From: Alviniconcha marisindica
Taxonomy: Eukaryota; Mollusca; Gastropoda; Provannidae
Direction of reading: 5' to 3'
Assembly: GCA_018857735.1 (NCBI GenBank)
Contig: JABMCL010003210.1
Span: 345,001 to 409,000, forward strand
Length of the DNA stretch: 64,000 nucleotides
Made by a program: the position numbers and the translations under genes. The notes below the pieces were generated by a model. The model made no database searches and was not told where the DNA came from. It worked only from the letters and a program-made list of their open reading frames with translations. This document shows positions 1 to 14,700 of the stretch, one piece after another (position 1 is the first letter of the stretch; each line of letters starts with the position of its first letter).

Positions 1-152
1 ACGGCATCATTCAGTGAAAACGAAAGTGCTAAATATGCTTTTTCCAGCTTAAGGGGGAACAACTCTATGCACACGCCTCGTTTTCACTTCCGTTCTAAAC
101 GAACGCAAACGACAATAAAACTTTTACAAAAAAGGAACGTTTTTTTCACACG

Positions 153-224
153 ATGGAGGATCAAACGCACGCAGTTACTACGATAGATGTGACCGCGCTT
201 AATTCAACCGTAGGAAACAATATG
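153..224 (+). CDS. Zinc-finger gene exon 1 (start codon)
   Basis: The ATG at 153 opens 24 codons starting [13 protein letters not shown] and ending at Met before GTAAGT (phase 0). The exon is too short for ordinary ORF calling. It is supported by a strong donor, a phase match to exon 2 and the CpG-containing leader at 60-150. The transcription start is not visible. Confidence 0.7.
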
Positions 225-3200
225 GTAAGTACGTTATTCATGCTGAACAAGAGTTGAGGTTGAATAATCCACTGCACTGTCGGGGCACCCACGGTCTCTA
301 GTTGGCCTCATTTCTGTTCGGCATAATTCTGCTTCCTGCAGCAGTCGCTGCTGCCTCGGGTAGCTCTATTAATTTACACCGGTTACTGAGATATATAAGG
401 TACAAATTTTACGCGTACACATCAGAATAAACCAAAGATTTGACAAGATGCAAGGCGTGAATCGATGTGGAATTAGTCGCAATGTGAGCGTTGAACAGAA
501 ATTATTTTTGAAGTTCCCACGCAGACGCAAGATTTGATTCTGTGCGACTACGAGTACGAGCGTAGAACTTGACTGTCACTGCAGTGATGGCCGGATGTTC
601 ATGGTGTTCAGGCGAAGTAGACGTAGTAGCAGAGTATGGCGACAGCATGGACACACCATACCTTGCACGCGCTAAATTTTTATTTAGCTCAGCATTCTTC
701 TTTATCACTTTTAAGTTCATTGACAGATTGTGAGAAGGAAAGGTTTCAAGAAAACCGAAAATTTTGAACACAACGTGCTTTTATTCTTGTTTTTATTTAC
801 GCTGGACACACACAAAAATATAGTATTTTTTTAAGCTTTCAACAAAAGCCCATGACTCTTGCAAATGTTACTGCACAGTAATTATTAATTTATGATCATG
901 CTGTCCATGTCGGACAGTGCGATGCCGATGGATTATCATTATTGAAACAAAACCCAGCATGTACTGTTAGTATTACAGTAGTACCAGTAGTAGTAAAAGA
1001 TGAGTCAGTTGACTTGGTGTCTTCAAACTGTCACTAGAAAATTAACAATTTCATTGATAGTAATGAGTATATATGATACTCCCCCCCACCCCCACCCCCA
1101 CCCCCATCCCCCATTCTGTTATGTTTTTGCTTGTTATGCCATTTTTAATTTTATGTTTTATTCCTGCGTTTTTTCTTGTTTAGTTGCCTTCGTTCTGTTC
1201 ACTGTTTATTTTAACAGACTACACATTATTTTAACCTTCAACGTATGTCGCTATAAAACTTTCCTCCCGTACATTGTGGGTGAAAATTTACCCTTTATAA
1301 GAGGATCACTTACACCATGTATGCACTGGGTAAAAATTCACCCATGACTTGAACATAATAACAGTTTCATGGTGTACATTTTGGGTGAAAATTCACCCAT
1401 GACTGTCATAGTGAAACTTTCACAGCGTACTTTGTGGGTGAAAATTCACCCATGAGTTTCACATAGCAGACTTCTTTGGCATACATCATGGGTGAAAATT
1501 CACCCATGATAGGGGTTTCCTCTTTCATCCAATTTGTGGCACAGCTGTGTAAAACTGTAATGCAGTACCTCACTCAAACAGTTCACTGGGCTGAATACAT
1601 TTTTCTTCAACTGGTTGGTTGGATATGTAAATTATCATTCAGCAAGTTGCCGGATTTGTTCACACCTTCTCTCTCTCTCTTTCTCTCTGTCTGCGCTAAT
1701 TTGTTATGGTGACCAAGCCACAATGTAGCATAACTATGAAATAGCAGAGAGAATATGTGCATCAGCTTGGTGAAAATGAAAATATGAACTTACTAGATTT
1801 TTAACTGATTTAAGAACAAAGAACACTTTTCAAAATCAAATTCTTTAATGATTACTGGGTTTGCATACACCACAGCTCCAGATTGGCAAAAAGAATTCCA
1901 TAATAACAGTACTCAGAGTCAAAGAAAACGCTTTGCACTTTTGTAAAAGACAACCAGCACCTTGTAATTATGTAAAGCTGTTTCACTTTCAGTGTAGTAT
2001 CGCATTGTGTACAAGTCATCGTGGATCATCCACAGAATAGGAGAGAAAGAGACACACACATACATACACACACAGAGTGTGTTTGTATGTCTGTGTGTTA
2101 TCAACTGTCAAGAAGAGTTGCTGGCTACCTGAGGTTCTGGATTAAATTCAGTGGTTTTAGCAGGTTCAGTTTCTTGTCATTGTTTCTGGCCCTTGCTGCC
2201 ATCTGCCAACATGTTGGTTCTCAAATTCAGCTACCACTGGTATGGGTGAAAATTGACCCACTTCATATGCTCTGCAGGTTTTTTTATTTTTATAAAACAT
2301 GGGTGATTTTTCACACAGGATGTATAATAAAAATAACATTAAATAAATACATGTACATAGTGATGTACGTTTTTTATTATTATAAATTTTAGTTTTTGAC
2401 AAGCGTACATAATCGTTTGCAAGCACAAAGGGGGGGGGGGGGGGGGGGGAAGAAGTAGACAAAGTCATGAAATTTTCTTTTCATAAGTGAAATATTTAAT
2501 GAGTTACAAATTTTTGAATGAAATTTCACCCGCCACCTACAGCAAAGGATTTAATGTCGCATTTTGTGCAAATCATCGTGGATTATCCACAGAATAAGAG
2601 AGAGACAGACAGACACAGAGGAAAAGAGAGAGTGTGTCAAATTTGTGCGTGTACATGTGTCTGTGTGTTAACTGTTATCAACTATCAAGAAGAGTTGCTG
2701 GCTGCCGGAGTGGTAGTAGGGGGTCCGGTTTCTCACCATTGTTTACACCCTGGCTGCCATCTGTGCAGACCATCCTGACTTGTCAGTTCTCAAATTCAGC
2801 CACCACTGGTATCGGTGAAAATTCACCTGCTATGTATGCCCTGCAGGGTTCTTCTTTGAAAACATGGGTGAATTTTGAACCTGGACATATGGCACATCAA
2901 ATCTGTATGTTTTTTATATTATTATTTAAAGTTTTTATATTTCACAAATGTACACAATCTTCAGCAAGCACAAGGGGGGGGGGGGGGGGGAGTTGCCAAA
3001 GTCATCAAATTTCCTTTTTGTAACTGAAATATTTATTGAGTTAATTTTTTTTTAATGAATTTATGGGTGAATTTTCATTCATTGCATATGGCAAAGGTTA
3101 AAAACAGCCCCCACCCCTCCCCCCCAACCCAGTCTGGAACATTACCTAATTATCTGCAGCTGAAGAGCATCTTTCCACAGGAGCTTAGTTCTGTTTCTTT

Positions 3201-5024
3201 TTTTTAGAGAGAGTGAAATTGTTAACTAAAGTAGGGTAGATCTAGGAAAAACTAATAGTAATAATAATAATATTGTACATTTATCGCTTGCTCATCAACT
3301 CCCTGAGTGCTCACATAATACATATTAACCTAAATATGATATTCTGATTTTCTCTACACATGTAGATGTACTGATGTAGAGCACAGTCCTATCAAAAACA
3401 ATTTACATAAAGTATTATATATATTATGTAACGTCTCTAGCACGTGAAGGGATCAAATGTCATCAAGCGAACGCTAGCAGGTTAGGTTATAAACATGTCT
3501 GCGTTAATTATTTGCACGTGGCATCTCGTGACTATCAGGAAGTGATCCAGCACACACACACACATCCACACACTCACTCACTCACAGAATCGTTCTATTT
3601 TTTCTCGCTCAACTCCCACCTCTCTTTCAACACAAATTCAAGTGGAGAATGAAAGTTCCACATATTATTGAATCAAAAACATAAGTCATAAGCAGACAAA
3701 AGAAGGGGTTAGAAGGCACAAAGGTTCGAAAAGCCAGTTTAGCTAGGTAAACTTTATCTGGTTGTCTCATTCCCTGAGAATTTAACATAACAATTAAGTC
3801 AACACAAAATCATCCGTGCGGGTTACAAAAGTCTGAGCTACAAACCTGTGAAAAGACAGTCACAACCGGTGTATCATCAAAAATGTCCCTCACTTTATAA
3901 TTTCTCACTATGGTCTTACACTGAATTTATGGAAGAAAACCTTAAGGTATCTTCCAAGTCTGTGGATAGTGGAAGATGGAATACACAAGAGAATTATTTA
4001 TGGAAAAGTCAAACCAAAGCTAATCGTGGACTATCGCAGAGCTGGCCTTTTCACATAATATTAAATAGAAAAGTCTACCCGTTAATCACAGATACGTGGA
4101 ACAAGCCTTTTCTAACCAGTAAAATAAAGGAACTCCATTAGGAAAAAATGCAGCCAGGCTCAGATAACAAACCTGACCTCTCAGTCAGAACATCTGTAGT
4201 GAAACACATTTTAAGATTCAACACATCAATCATGAAATGAAAAAAAGTGTTATAACCCATATATATATTTGAAACAACTTGTGGCTACCACGAAGCTGGC
4301 CCCTGTACTTAATCATTTAAGTGAACGTGAAAAATAATGAAACATCAGCGACGCCAGATCTTACGGCAAGATCAAACAAACAAACAAAACTTCAACAATA
4401 AAACATTAGTCCAAAAACTAGGAAGGTAAAAGATAGACAAACCAACCTGTTGAATGTGGATTAAGTTGGGTCTAAATCAAAACTCTAGTTGCACAAATGA
4501 AAAACTTGGAGACTTAGAGACTGACTTACATGGAGACGAACTTGGAGACTGAACTGGAGACTTGGCAAAGCGACTACTGAGAGGGTACACGTCCTTTAAA
4601 TTTCTGTGAGGGCGAGTGGTGCAGGGATTAAAATGGAGGGTCTTTTATACCTTAAAAAATATGGCATCAGAATTTGGAATAAAAGAAGAATTTGTAACAG
4701 AAGAGGGAAGGCAGCTCTTCCATGCCGTGCATGAACAGGGAGGCTTGTTGTCTACAGCTCAGCCAACTGACCGGCGCTAATTGGAACCATACTTTGGTCA
4801 GTGGTTTCACAACGGAAAGGAGTTTACTGCACCCCACGACCGCACTAAGACCCAGTACCAACAAACTATTGACTGAACTAAAAACATTCTCATCTTTTCA
4901 ACTTCAAAACTTACAAAGACCATTTCGCCAACAGTCTGACTAAAGTTGAACATAGATTTAAAAAAAGGGGATCGGTAACCTGATGTACTTTAATAGAAGG
5001 GCTTTTCTCCACATATATACATGG

Positions 5025-5088
<64 letters not shown>

Positions 5089-5701
5089 GTGAATTTGAAT
5101 GTGCATGACACTGATCAGTATCATACATGCGCGCGTGCACGCGCTACAGCTTTTTCCCTGGGACCACCAGGGACTGGAACAACTTGTCTCTGCCCCCTGA
5201 GCAGGACCTACCCCTCCCTCTGACACTGACACTCCAAGACCTACCCTGGGAGTCAGGCTCTCCCATCACTCAAGAGTCTGCCCCTGACAAATATACCAAC
5301 AACCTTTTTTCTTTCGTTTTTTGCAACCCTTCAAAGTGGCAGAATGTAATGGTCAGTATTTTGATGGTGGTCACTTATACTATAGGAAGAAGAAAATGAT
5401 GATGACTAGGGCTATGCTGGTCAGGGTATTGCCCTGGGGACCTGAAAAGGAAAATAGTGAAAACTAGTTAACTGTTGATACAATAGGGGGTGGTAGTTTT
5501 GTTGTTGTTGTTTTTTGTCTTTTCTTTTCATCTTGGCATTGGGTTTCACACACCAATTCAAATAATTGTCACTGTCAGCAGTGACAACTGGCTTGACTCA
5601 TCTGCTAGAAGACTGACTCAGTCTTCAAATAGAAAAGAAACGTCTTATTTGACTGAATCAGTTAATGTGTCCATCACTGTAGGCTAGGATTAGAAAGAGA
5701 G

Positions 5702-5762
<61 letters not shown>

Positions 5763-8700
5763 CAACAATAACAGCCACAACAAAAAAACTTCTGAGTCAG
5801 ACTTCAGACTTCAAAATCAAACTGAAAGTTCAAATTATTGAACTTCCTGAAGTTGGACACTATACAGAGGAAGAAGGATGCTGGACACCCCCCCCCCCTC
5901 CCCCACCACACACACACACACACCAACCTCCCATCACTTCCCTGCTACTACGACTAATGCTAGTTTCCCAGTGGGGGAGGGGGGTAATGGGATGAGCCAA
6001 GCCAGTCTTCTCAACCTACAGCCTGTTCCAGCTGATCTGTGAATGCTGCATTAACTGGCATTTATAATTTAACCAACCAAATTCGGATATTGCAGACCTA
6101 TCTTAGCAAGGTAAAATCTCCAGCAACATAGATCTTTTAAATTTTGTTCATTGGTCACTGACTGGGGACTGACCACAGCCATCAGATGTGACTGGGCACA
6201 GGACAAATTATGCTTCATGAGCCCCATAATTACCAGCAGGAAATGAAGAAGAAAATAGCAAGGTGGCACTACCCTGAACATGGGGACTTCACAACTCATT
6301 TCCCAGTATTTAAACTGTTTTTTGTTTTTTTTATACAGTATGATTATGAATTAAGTCTGAAATCATGTTCATGCTATTTTGTCCTGTTTTCTTCAGATTA
6401 GCCAAGGGAATCCTGCAGAATACCGTCATGCCATACAGAAGGAAGGTGAAAGCAGCTTCATGTGCAGTGTGTGCTTCAAGAGCTGGCCCAGCCTGGTGGA
6501 GTTCAACATCCACGTGTGCATGGTGGAGAGTCTGCTGCAGCCGGCCAACGTGGTCATCATCACAGCTCCCCATGCACCCACTGCCTCAGCATCTGTCCAG
6601 ACCTCCGACCTACCTTCACATCAGGGTGTGTACTGCTGCTGCTTTTGTCAGTTGTGGACCATGTTGTGGACAGTTTGCAGTTTGAACTTGTAACTTAATG
6701 TAAGACTAAGAGGCTTAAAAAAAACAAAGGACTACAGTAGTTTACAATGTTATTTCATTTGAAGCCACATATGATATACTGGGTTCATGTGCCTCTCTTC
6801 AGCATTGTCTTGCATCTTGTGGAGTTGATAGGGGGTCCACATGAGTGTTCCTTCTGAAGCAATGGCCTGTGGTCAAAGAGTGGTTTAGTTTTCTCTGATT
6901 GTAACTACAGCCATGGACTTGGCCCTCAACCCTTCGCAGATCTATACCATTTATTTTGCAAACCTTTTGCCATTTTCAAAACTGAAAATTGTGCCCATGT
7001 TTTCTAATTTTAGTAACCATTATGTCAGCCTCTTGTTATTACTATATTAGTGAAAGAGTGGCTAGGAAAGTTGTGAATAGGTGACAGACATCAAATAGCC
7101 CCAGACCCCACCTATGGGAATGCATGTAGAGGTAGATGACTGATGCCTTTTGTTGCACTTGCAGAATTACTTCCGGCCAGTGTTCAGGTGCCTATGGACA
7201 CTGACTGTGGTGAGAAGGATGTGGCCTACAGCAAGGTCAAGCCAGGGGGAAAACCATATGGCAAGATACTGCCCATCCTGCTGCCAGACTTTCTAAAGGT
7301 CAAGAAGAAGATTGAGGAGAATGGAGCGACCAAGTGTGAGGAGTGCAGGGCGGAGTTTGATACGACCGAAGAGCTCATCAACCATGTGAAGAAGCACACG
7401 GGGGGCGATGTGTACAAGTGTGACGAGTGCCCCTCCGTGTTCACCACAAACGAGTCGTTGAGGCGGCATGCTAAGAAACACACCCAGAACAACCCCACAG
7501 AGTGCACCATCTGCAACACTGTGTTTCAGAGCCCAGACTCCTGCACAGCTCACATGCGAACACACTATGGCAAGAAAGCTCACACCTGCGAACACTGCAA
7601 CAAGGTAAAGTTGTGTCTTATCAGTGCACATTCACCATCCATTCTCAACATATATTCAGAATGAATTCTTAAAGAATGCATTATAACAGATATATTATTA
7701 GGCAAGGGAATTGTCCACAAAAATGCAAATTTCCAGGGCAGTGAAACTGACTTTCCATTGGAGAAAAATTGTCCACAGGGAAAAGAAATTGGAGGAAGCA
7801 CCAGTTTTAGTTCTGCTCTGAGGACCCACAAAACATTCAGAGTGCGTTCACACGTGGCTATCACCCATATTAGTCGCTTAATTGTGAAGACAGCCGCTGG
7901 CTGTTACTCTTGCAAGGCGCCTGCCTGAACTGGCACTGGCACTGAACACAATCATTACTACATGCTTATGCGCCATGTTTTGGCAAAGAAAAAGTTCATG
8001 TTCCAAAAGTTTTAAAAGTGAAAGGTTCACCATGTCTCTCACTCAAGCCGTCAACCGTGGCAAAAAGGTTGATGACTGCAGCTGTGCCAATAAATGGGAG
8101 ACTAGTCTAGTCGGAGACATGAAAAGCCAGTTGGATGCTTGAAACTGTTTGTATGTGTGCATTTAACAAACAAACAAAATTGACTGCTGCACAACCCCAA
8201 ACTCCTACAGTGTGACGAAGGAGGTCACTTTACAGAAGAAGACCCCCCCAGTCTCCAGACCCCCCTAGATTTCAGATTTTGTCTTTTTAAGCAATTCCCA
8301 TGCCTGATCATATAGTAATAGTGGAAAATTCTCAAAACTCACAGCAAATGGGCAGACTAGCTTCCTGATTGGCCAGTTGTGTGACCTCATGTCGTATGTT
8401 TACCACACATCAGGTCAATAATAATCTGCCTCTTTTTTTTCTTTCTCCATTCTTGTATGACAGTGATAGTCTCCAACTGTTTGCTTGTTTTATTGAGCTT
8501 TATTGTGGATTATTGATAGCACTGTAGTATAGAGAGTACAAATTAGTCAAAAGAAACAATTTTGATTTAAAAAAAAGAAAAAAAAGACCAGTAGCACAAA
8601 TGTATCATTGAATGAACAAAATTGCCCCTTGTGGGATGATTATTTTTATTTTATTTTTTTAATTGAATTATGGAATTGATAAGTGTACTCACATGGACCT

Positions 8701-11700
8701 TCCTCTTCTAGTGTCAGTGTTAGTTTTGTAGTTGTTTTTGTTAAATTGTTCATTGATTTGGGGGGGGGGGGGAGCCTGGTGTTTACTCATGCATTTAGAA
8801 TAAAAATTGATTGACAGTGTGCTCTCTTGACATGTGTTTCAGGTGTTTGCTTATCGTAAGGATTTCAACGTCCACATGAGAATCCATACAGGGGAGCGCC
8901 CATATTCCTGTGATGTGTGCCAGGCAACGTTTGCACAGAAAGGTCACCTGTCCAGACACCAGAAAACGCATTCTGGGGAAAGGCCGCACCGGTGTGATGA
9001 ATGTGGTGCTACATTTGCCATCCGCTACCGCTTGCTGGAACACTGGAGAACACACACCAAGGAACGCCCCTATGTCTGTCCTATCTGTGATGCTGCTTTC
9101 TCTCACCTCAACACCCTCAAGTTCCACAAGAGGAAACACACAGGTAAAAACACTGACTCCTGAACCTTTTGGTGTGTCATTGTTAACCCACTTAATGGTT
9201 TATCTGTTTCAGTTCAAATTAACTGACACATTTTTGGCAGGCCCAAACTCGCAACATGGTCTTTTCTCAGACATTGTTTAACTTGTAAGCAAAATATTTA
9301 ACTTGTAAGCAAAATTATGCAAGGTTTGGGTTATGAAAACTTCTGTTTAGCATGACCACAGGGCTGAGCTTCATGTTCATCGGCTGTGCAGATGTGTCTG
9401 AGACAGTCAAGAGTCCCTTCAGCTGTGGCTCAGTGTGGTGCAGTGCCTTAGCTGACATTGTTGTCAATAGCAGGTCTAAAAGGTAGTGTCCTGTGCACAT
9501 GGAACCAAAAGAGGCACCACTACACAAGGCTGAAGTGACTCTGCAATAGTGGGGCCTCCCTTTTGGAATGTAGCTTACCATTGTACCAGTGATCTGAGCT
9601 AATTTTTGTGGACCTTTTTGCAGCAGGAAATGGTGAAATCTGCCTTCAGACATTAGATTTTTCTGTCAGTAGACAGAAGCCTGTCAGTTAAGGAGTGGCA
9701 CTGGTCAATCCTGAGAAGAGTGACATGTGCAAAACTGTATTTGAGTGCTTTTAGCAGTTTGTTTGTGTGTCACTGTGTGTGTTGAATTTGTCGCAGAACT
9801 GATGTTTTCAGAATCTAATGGCTGACATTGCCCATTGGATGTGGCTGGGCATGAGAGTGTTAGGACAAGGGGCATGGATGCAATGCCTCTGACATGGGAC
9901 TGTTAGGACAAGGGGCATGGATGCAGTGCCTCTGACATGGGACTGTTAGGACAAGGGGCATGGATGCAGTGCCTCTGACATGGGACTGTTAGGACAAGGG
10001 GCAATGCCTCTGACATGGGAGTGTTAGGACAAGGGGCATGGATGCAGTGCCTCTGACATGGGACTGTTAGGACAAGGGGCATGGATGCAGTGCCTCTGAC
10101 ATGGGACTGTTAGGACAAGGGGCAATGCCTCTGACATGGGAGTGTTAGGACAAGGGGCATGGATGCAGTGCCTCTGACATGGGAGTGTTAGGACAAGGGG
10201 CATGGATGCAGTGCCTCTGACATGGGACTGTTAGGACAATGGGCATGGATGCAGTGCCTCTGACATGGGACTGTTAGGACAAAGGGCATGGATGCAGTGC
10301 CTCTGACATGGGAGTGTTAGGACAAGGGACATGGATGCAGTGCCTCTGACATGGGAGTGTTAGGACAAGGGGCATGGATGCAGTGCCTCTGACATGGGAG
10401 TGTTAGGACAAGGGGCATGGATGCAGTGCCTCTGACATGGGAGTGTTAGGACACGGGGCATGGATGCAGTGCCTCTGACATGGGAGTGTTAGGACACGGG
10501 GCATGGATGCAGTGCCTCTGACATGGGAGTGTTAGGACACGGGGCATGGATGCAGTGCCTCTGACATGGGAGTGTTAGGACACGGGGCATGGATGCAGTG
10601 CCTCTGACATGGGAGTGTTAGGACACGGGGCATGGATGCAGTGCCTCTGACATGGGAGTGTTAGGACAAGGGGCATGGATGCAATGCCTCTGGCGTGGGA
10701 GTGTTAGGACAATGAGCATGGATGAAATGCCTCTGACATGGTATTTCATGACAATGGGCACAGATGCAATGCCTTTGGCATGACAGTGCGCATGGATGCA
10801 ATGCCCCTGATTTGGCACAGAGGTTGGAACAGAAAGAAAGGTCTATCACAGTCTCATGACTGAACTAGTGTGCTAAAAAACTAGGTTCAGTTTGATTGTA
10901 ATTTGTACACAATGATGTTATTTAATGTATATATAATACCAATCATGTATCCGCTCATTTTGGGGTGTGCAGGTGAGAAACCGTATGTTTGCGAGTACTG
11001 CGATGCCAGGTTCTCCCACCAGACTCACCTGGTGGTTCACACTCGTCGACACACAGGTGACCGTCCATACAAGTGTAGTTTGTGTGAAGCCAGCTACGCC
11101 AGGAAGAACCTTCTGGTCATCCATATCCGCAAACATACAGGTGAGCTCCACAGTGCTATGTTGCAGGACAAGTTTGCTTGCAGTTACAGTTACGCACAAA
11201 ACATAGTTATGTGTTTCTGTAAACCAGATGTCAGTCTTTGCCATCTCTTATTTTGAACTAGATTATGTAAGAACTTACTGAGGAAGATGAGTATCACTTT
11301 CATTTGAGCTTGAAATAAAGTCCCTCTCACTGAAAGTGGCATAAATCTACATGCATGGGCGTAGGTGTAGCCTAGTTTGCAAAGTTTGACATTAATCACA
11401 TTTGTAATCTCTAAGAAAACCCACTGTTGTGTTTTGTGTCATGGAGAGCCAGCCAGCCAGATGGGACAGCATAGATGGGATCAGTACATTGCAGCAAACT
11501 CACATTATTTGTATGTGAGTCAGTAATGCTATGTACATTTTTTTTTAACATGAGATTTTCTTCGCTTGACATGAGCATGCTTCTGTGACTCATTTTGTTT
11601 TAACAGATATCTGATGCCATAAGCTGTATTGTGTATTTGTAGAATGTATTCAGAGTTCAATCAAAAAGTGCACCACTGTTTCATGTTTTGCACATCCATT

Positions 11701-14700
11701 TGCAATCCATTAGGTTTTTGGCAAGAGGACATGCATGAAGTAATGCATGCAAGTCTAAATTCAAAGCATAAGAGTAATAATAATAGGTGACTAGGTAATG
11801 ACAGATGCAAAGATACAGTAAGAGCAGTAGCCAAATTCTAGAGCAGTGGCATTTGTAATAGATGCCAGACAGTAGCCCCCAAAACTGTTGTTTGATTGTC
11901 CTCAGTTTTTAATTGACTGATGTTAGTGACAAGATTGTTTTTCTTATAATCCCAACTCTTTCTCTCTCTGTATGTATTTATGATCCCAACTCTTTCTCTC
12001 TGTAACTAGTGTAAGTATCATGCATGTATACTTGCATGTGTGCAGGTGAACGTCCATTCAAGTGCACTGATTGTTCAGCTGCATTTGCTCAACGCAACTA
12101 CCTCAAAGATCATTTGCGCATTCATACAGGTAAAACTGAAATGACAGACTGTTTCAAGACCAGTTTTCAGTGGGAGCAACAGCAGTGCTTATGCATGGAT
12201 TTTGCAAATACATCAGAATAAGCCAGTTTTTGAAATACAAAATGTAAAACTTTTAGAAGCCATAAATAATATTTAGAGGGGGTGGATTAGAGATAATCTT
12301 TGCTGAGTTCATGTTTTCATGCTAGATGGAAAGTTTTCAAATGCAACTGGGAGCAGCACAGATGAGGAAGGATGGTCTGTTGTTAATTGTGCCACTCCGT
12401 GGGGTTGTTTTTTAAAACGTTTTTTCTTTTTTTCTTGGAACACTGCCAGCCACCTTTTGATCACAGTAGCACTGAATGGAATGTTTTTGGAAACAGCATG
12501 AAGACTACCAATTGACAAATAGTGATCGCTGTTGTTGATGTCAACACAGAAACTGTTAGAGAAACAGCAGTCAATTGTATAAACAAAAAACAGCAGTCAG
12601 TTGTATAAACAAACAGTGATCACTGTTGTTGATGTCAACACAGAAACTGTTAGAGAAACAGCAGTCAATTGTATAAACAAAAAACAGCAGTCAGTTGTAT
12701 AAACAAACAGTGATCACTGTTGTTGATGTCAACACAGGAACTGTTAGTGTTAGAGAAACAGCAGTCAGTTGTATAAACAAACAGTGATCACTGTTGTTGA
12801 TGTCAACACAGAAACTGTTAGAGAAACAGCAGTCAGTTGTATAAACTCTTTACGTCTGTCTAGCTCCATCTTGGGCAGAAAATGACAAGCTGGGGAAAAA
12901 GACCTTTTTATCTGTATCTTTTGCATCAGACATCCTTCTACCTCATCCACTGTCAAATCTCTTCAGAAATCTCATTTCTTTAAGCAATAATGTCTTTCTA
13001 CTGTACTTCTCAACACCATGTCATATTTTTATGCATGTGCTCTGTGTGTGTCTGTGTTATGTGTGTGTGTGTGTGTGTGTGTGAGAGACAGAGAGAGAGA
13101 GAGCAAGGTAGTTTTGACAAAGAAAAAAAAGATGAGTTGTTTTTATCTAATTTATTGAATGTAAGCACCTTGGGCTCATTGAGTTTTCATGCATGTATAC
13201 TGTGTGTCTGTGTGTGTTATGCATAAGCCGCAAATAAGTATTCACTGTGAACATTCTTGCTCTTACTTTCAGGTGAGAAACCATTTGAGTGCGACATCTG
13301 TCACACCTGCTTCTCCCAGCGCACATCCCTGCGCCTGCACAAGAAGAACCACCTGAACCCACAGCCCAAGAAGACGGTGCAGCGCAGCAAGAAGGAAGGC
13401 AACATGCTGGACCGCATGATCAGCACGCTGGGCAGGAACAAGCAGCAGCGCACGCGACAGGCCAAAGAGGCCTTGAAAAAAGAGCAGGGGGTAAGTACTG
13501 CTCTCTCATGCCTTCACTGCACTGCTGTGGTCTGGGGAACGTAGATGGGGTGGCCTCTATAGTGGATACACCTCTCCTCTCCCCCCCTCCCCCCATAGTG
13601 GATACACCTCCTCTCCTTCCCCTCCCCCCTCCCCCCATAGTGGATACACCTCCTCCCCCCCCCCCCCCACCCCCCCCACCTTGCCATCCCCCACCCCCCA
13701 AATGTAAAGGAGCTGTGAGGGACCAATCGCTTCACAGCCAAAATGTATGTTAAAGGGGAAATGGACAGAAGATGCAGGTTGGCCTAAAAACCTAGAAAAC
13801 TTGCAAATATTTTCATGTTCAGGGTGGATTTTGCCCACACACTCTTTAAAATGAGGTCTTGCCACTCTTGTAACATTAGAGTTTTACCCTTGTAATTGTA
13901 TACCAGTTGTGATGGCCTTCTGATGACCTTCACAATCACCGTATCTGAAAGTCACAGGGGCTTCAGGCACACTGCCGGTTGTTTTTCTGATCGTTCTCAT
14001 CTGGTGAAGACGCGTGATTGTTAAATGCATTGACAAGATTTCAGCTGGCCTGCTTTTCATGACTTTGGCTTGCAGATAATGCAGATGGGTGTTTAGTTTG
14101 TTTTTACTGAATGGAGTTGTATGCATTTTAGATGTTTAGTAATGGCAATTGTTTTTGGAAAGCTCCCATGTAAACTTTTATAACACTCAACAGACATGCA
14201 TGCATGTATGGGTGCATGCACACACACACAGTATGCATTCACACAGACACATACACACATGCAGCCTATGTCTGCTTCAGTTCGCATGGATTATAGGCTC
14301 TGCTCTATTGTGTCCAGGGTACAAGGTTTATGACAACTTTTATTACTCTAATCCTGGTTGTAAAACTATATTGACTATTTCATGAACTTCAGTTTGAAAT
14401 CTTTGTTGTTCTTTTTGTTTTCCAGGAGGATGCTGGTCCAAAACCGGTCATCCTCACCAGTAAAGTAAATCGCTCACAGCCACCTGAGGACGAAAAGTCC
14501 AGCTCACAGGAGTTTGTGGTTGTTAGTGTCGCCAAAGTGGAGGATACTGGGATCACAGAAGCAGAAGCATCAGAGCTGGACAACGCTTTGTTGGATGCCA
14601 AGGCCGCTTCAGAAACGTCCAAACAGAACCGGGCAAAACCGGCTGTTGTTCTTCAAAAGCAAAAGGTGGCTGGCAAACGGGGCTCGGTGGTCAAAGTGGA

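Noticed and set aside
3427..3560. LTR start (TGTAACGTCTCTAGC...)
   Set aside because: No matching second LTR, primer-binding site or gag/pol sequence found in the window.
6331..6698. Alternative frames over exon 2 (ORFs of 78-106 aa)
   Set aside because: Only the frame in phase with exons 1 and 3 across GT-AG junctions joins to the finger array.
13289..13753. Pro-rich 154-aa ORF overlapping exon 7
   Set aside because: Wrong frame relative to the zinc finger; its length comes from the intron 7 C-tract.
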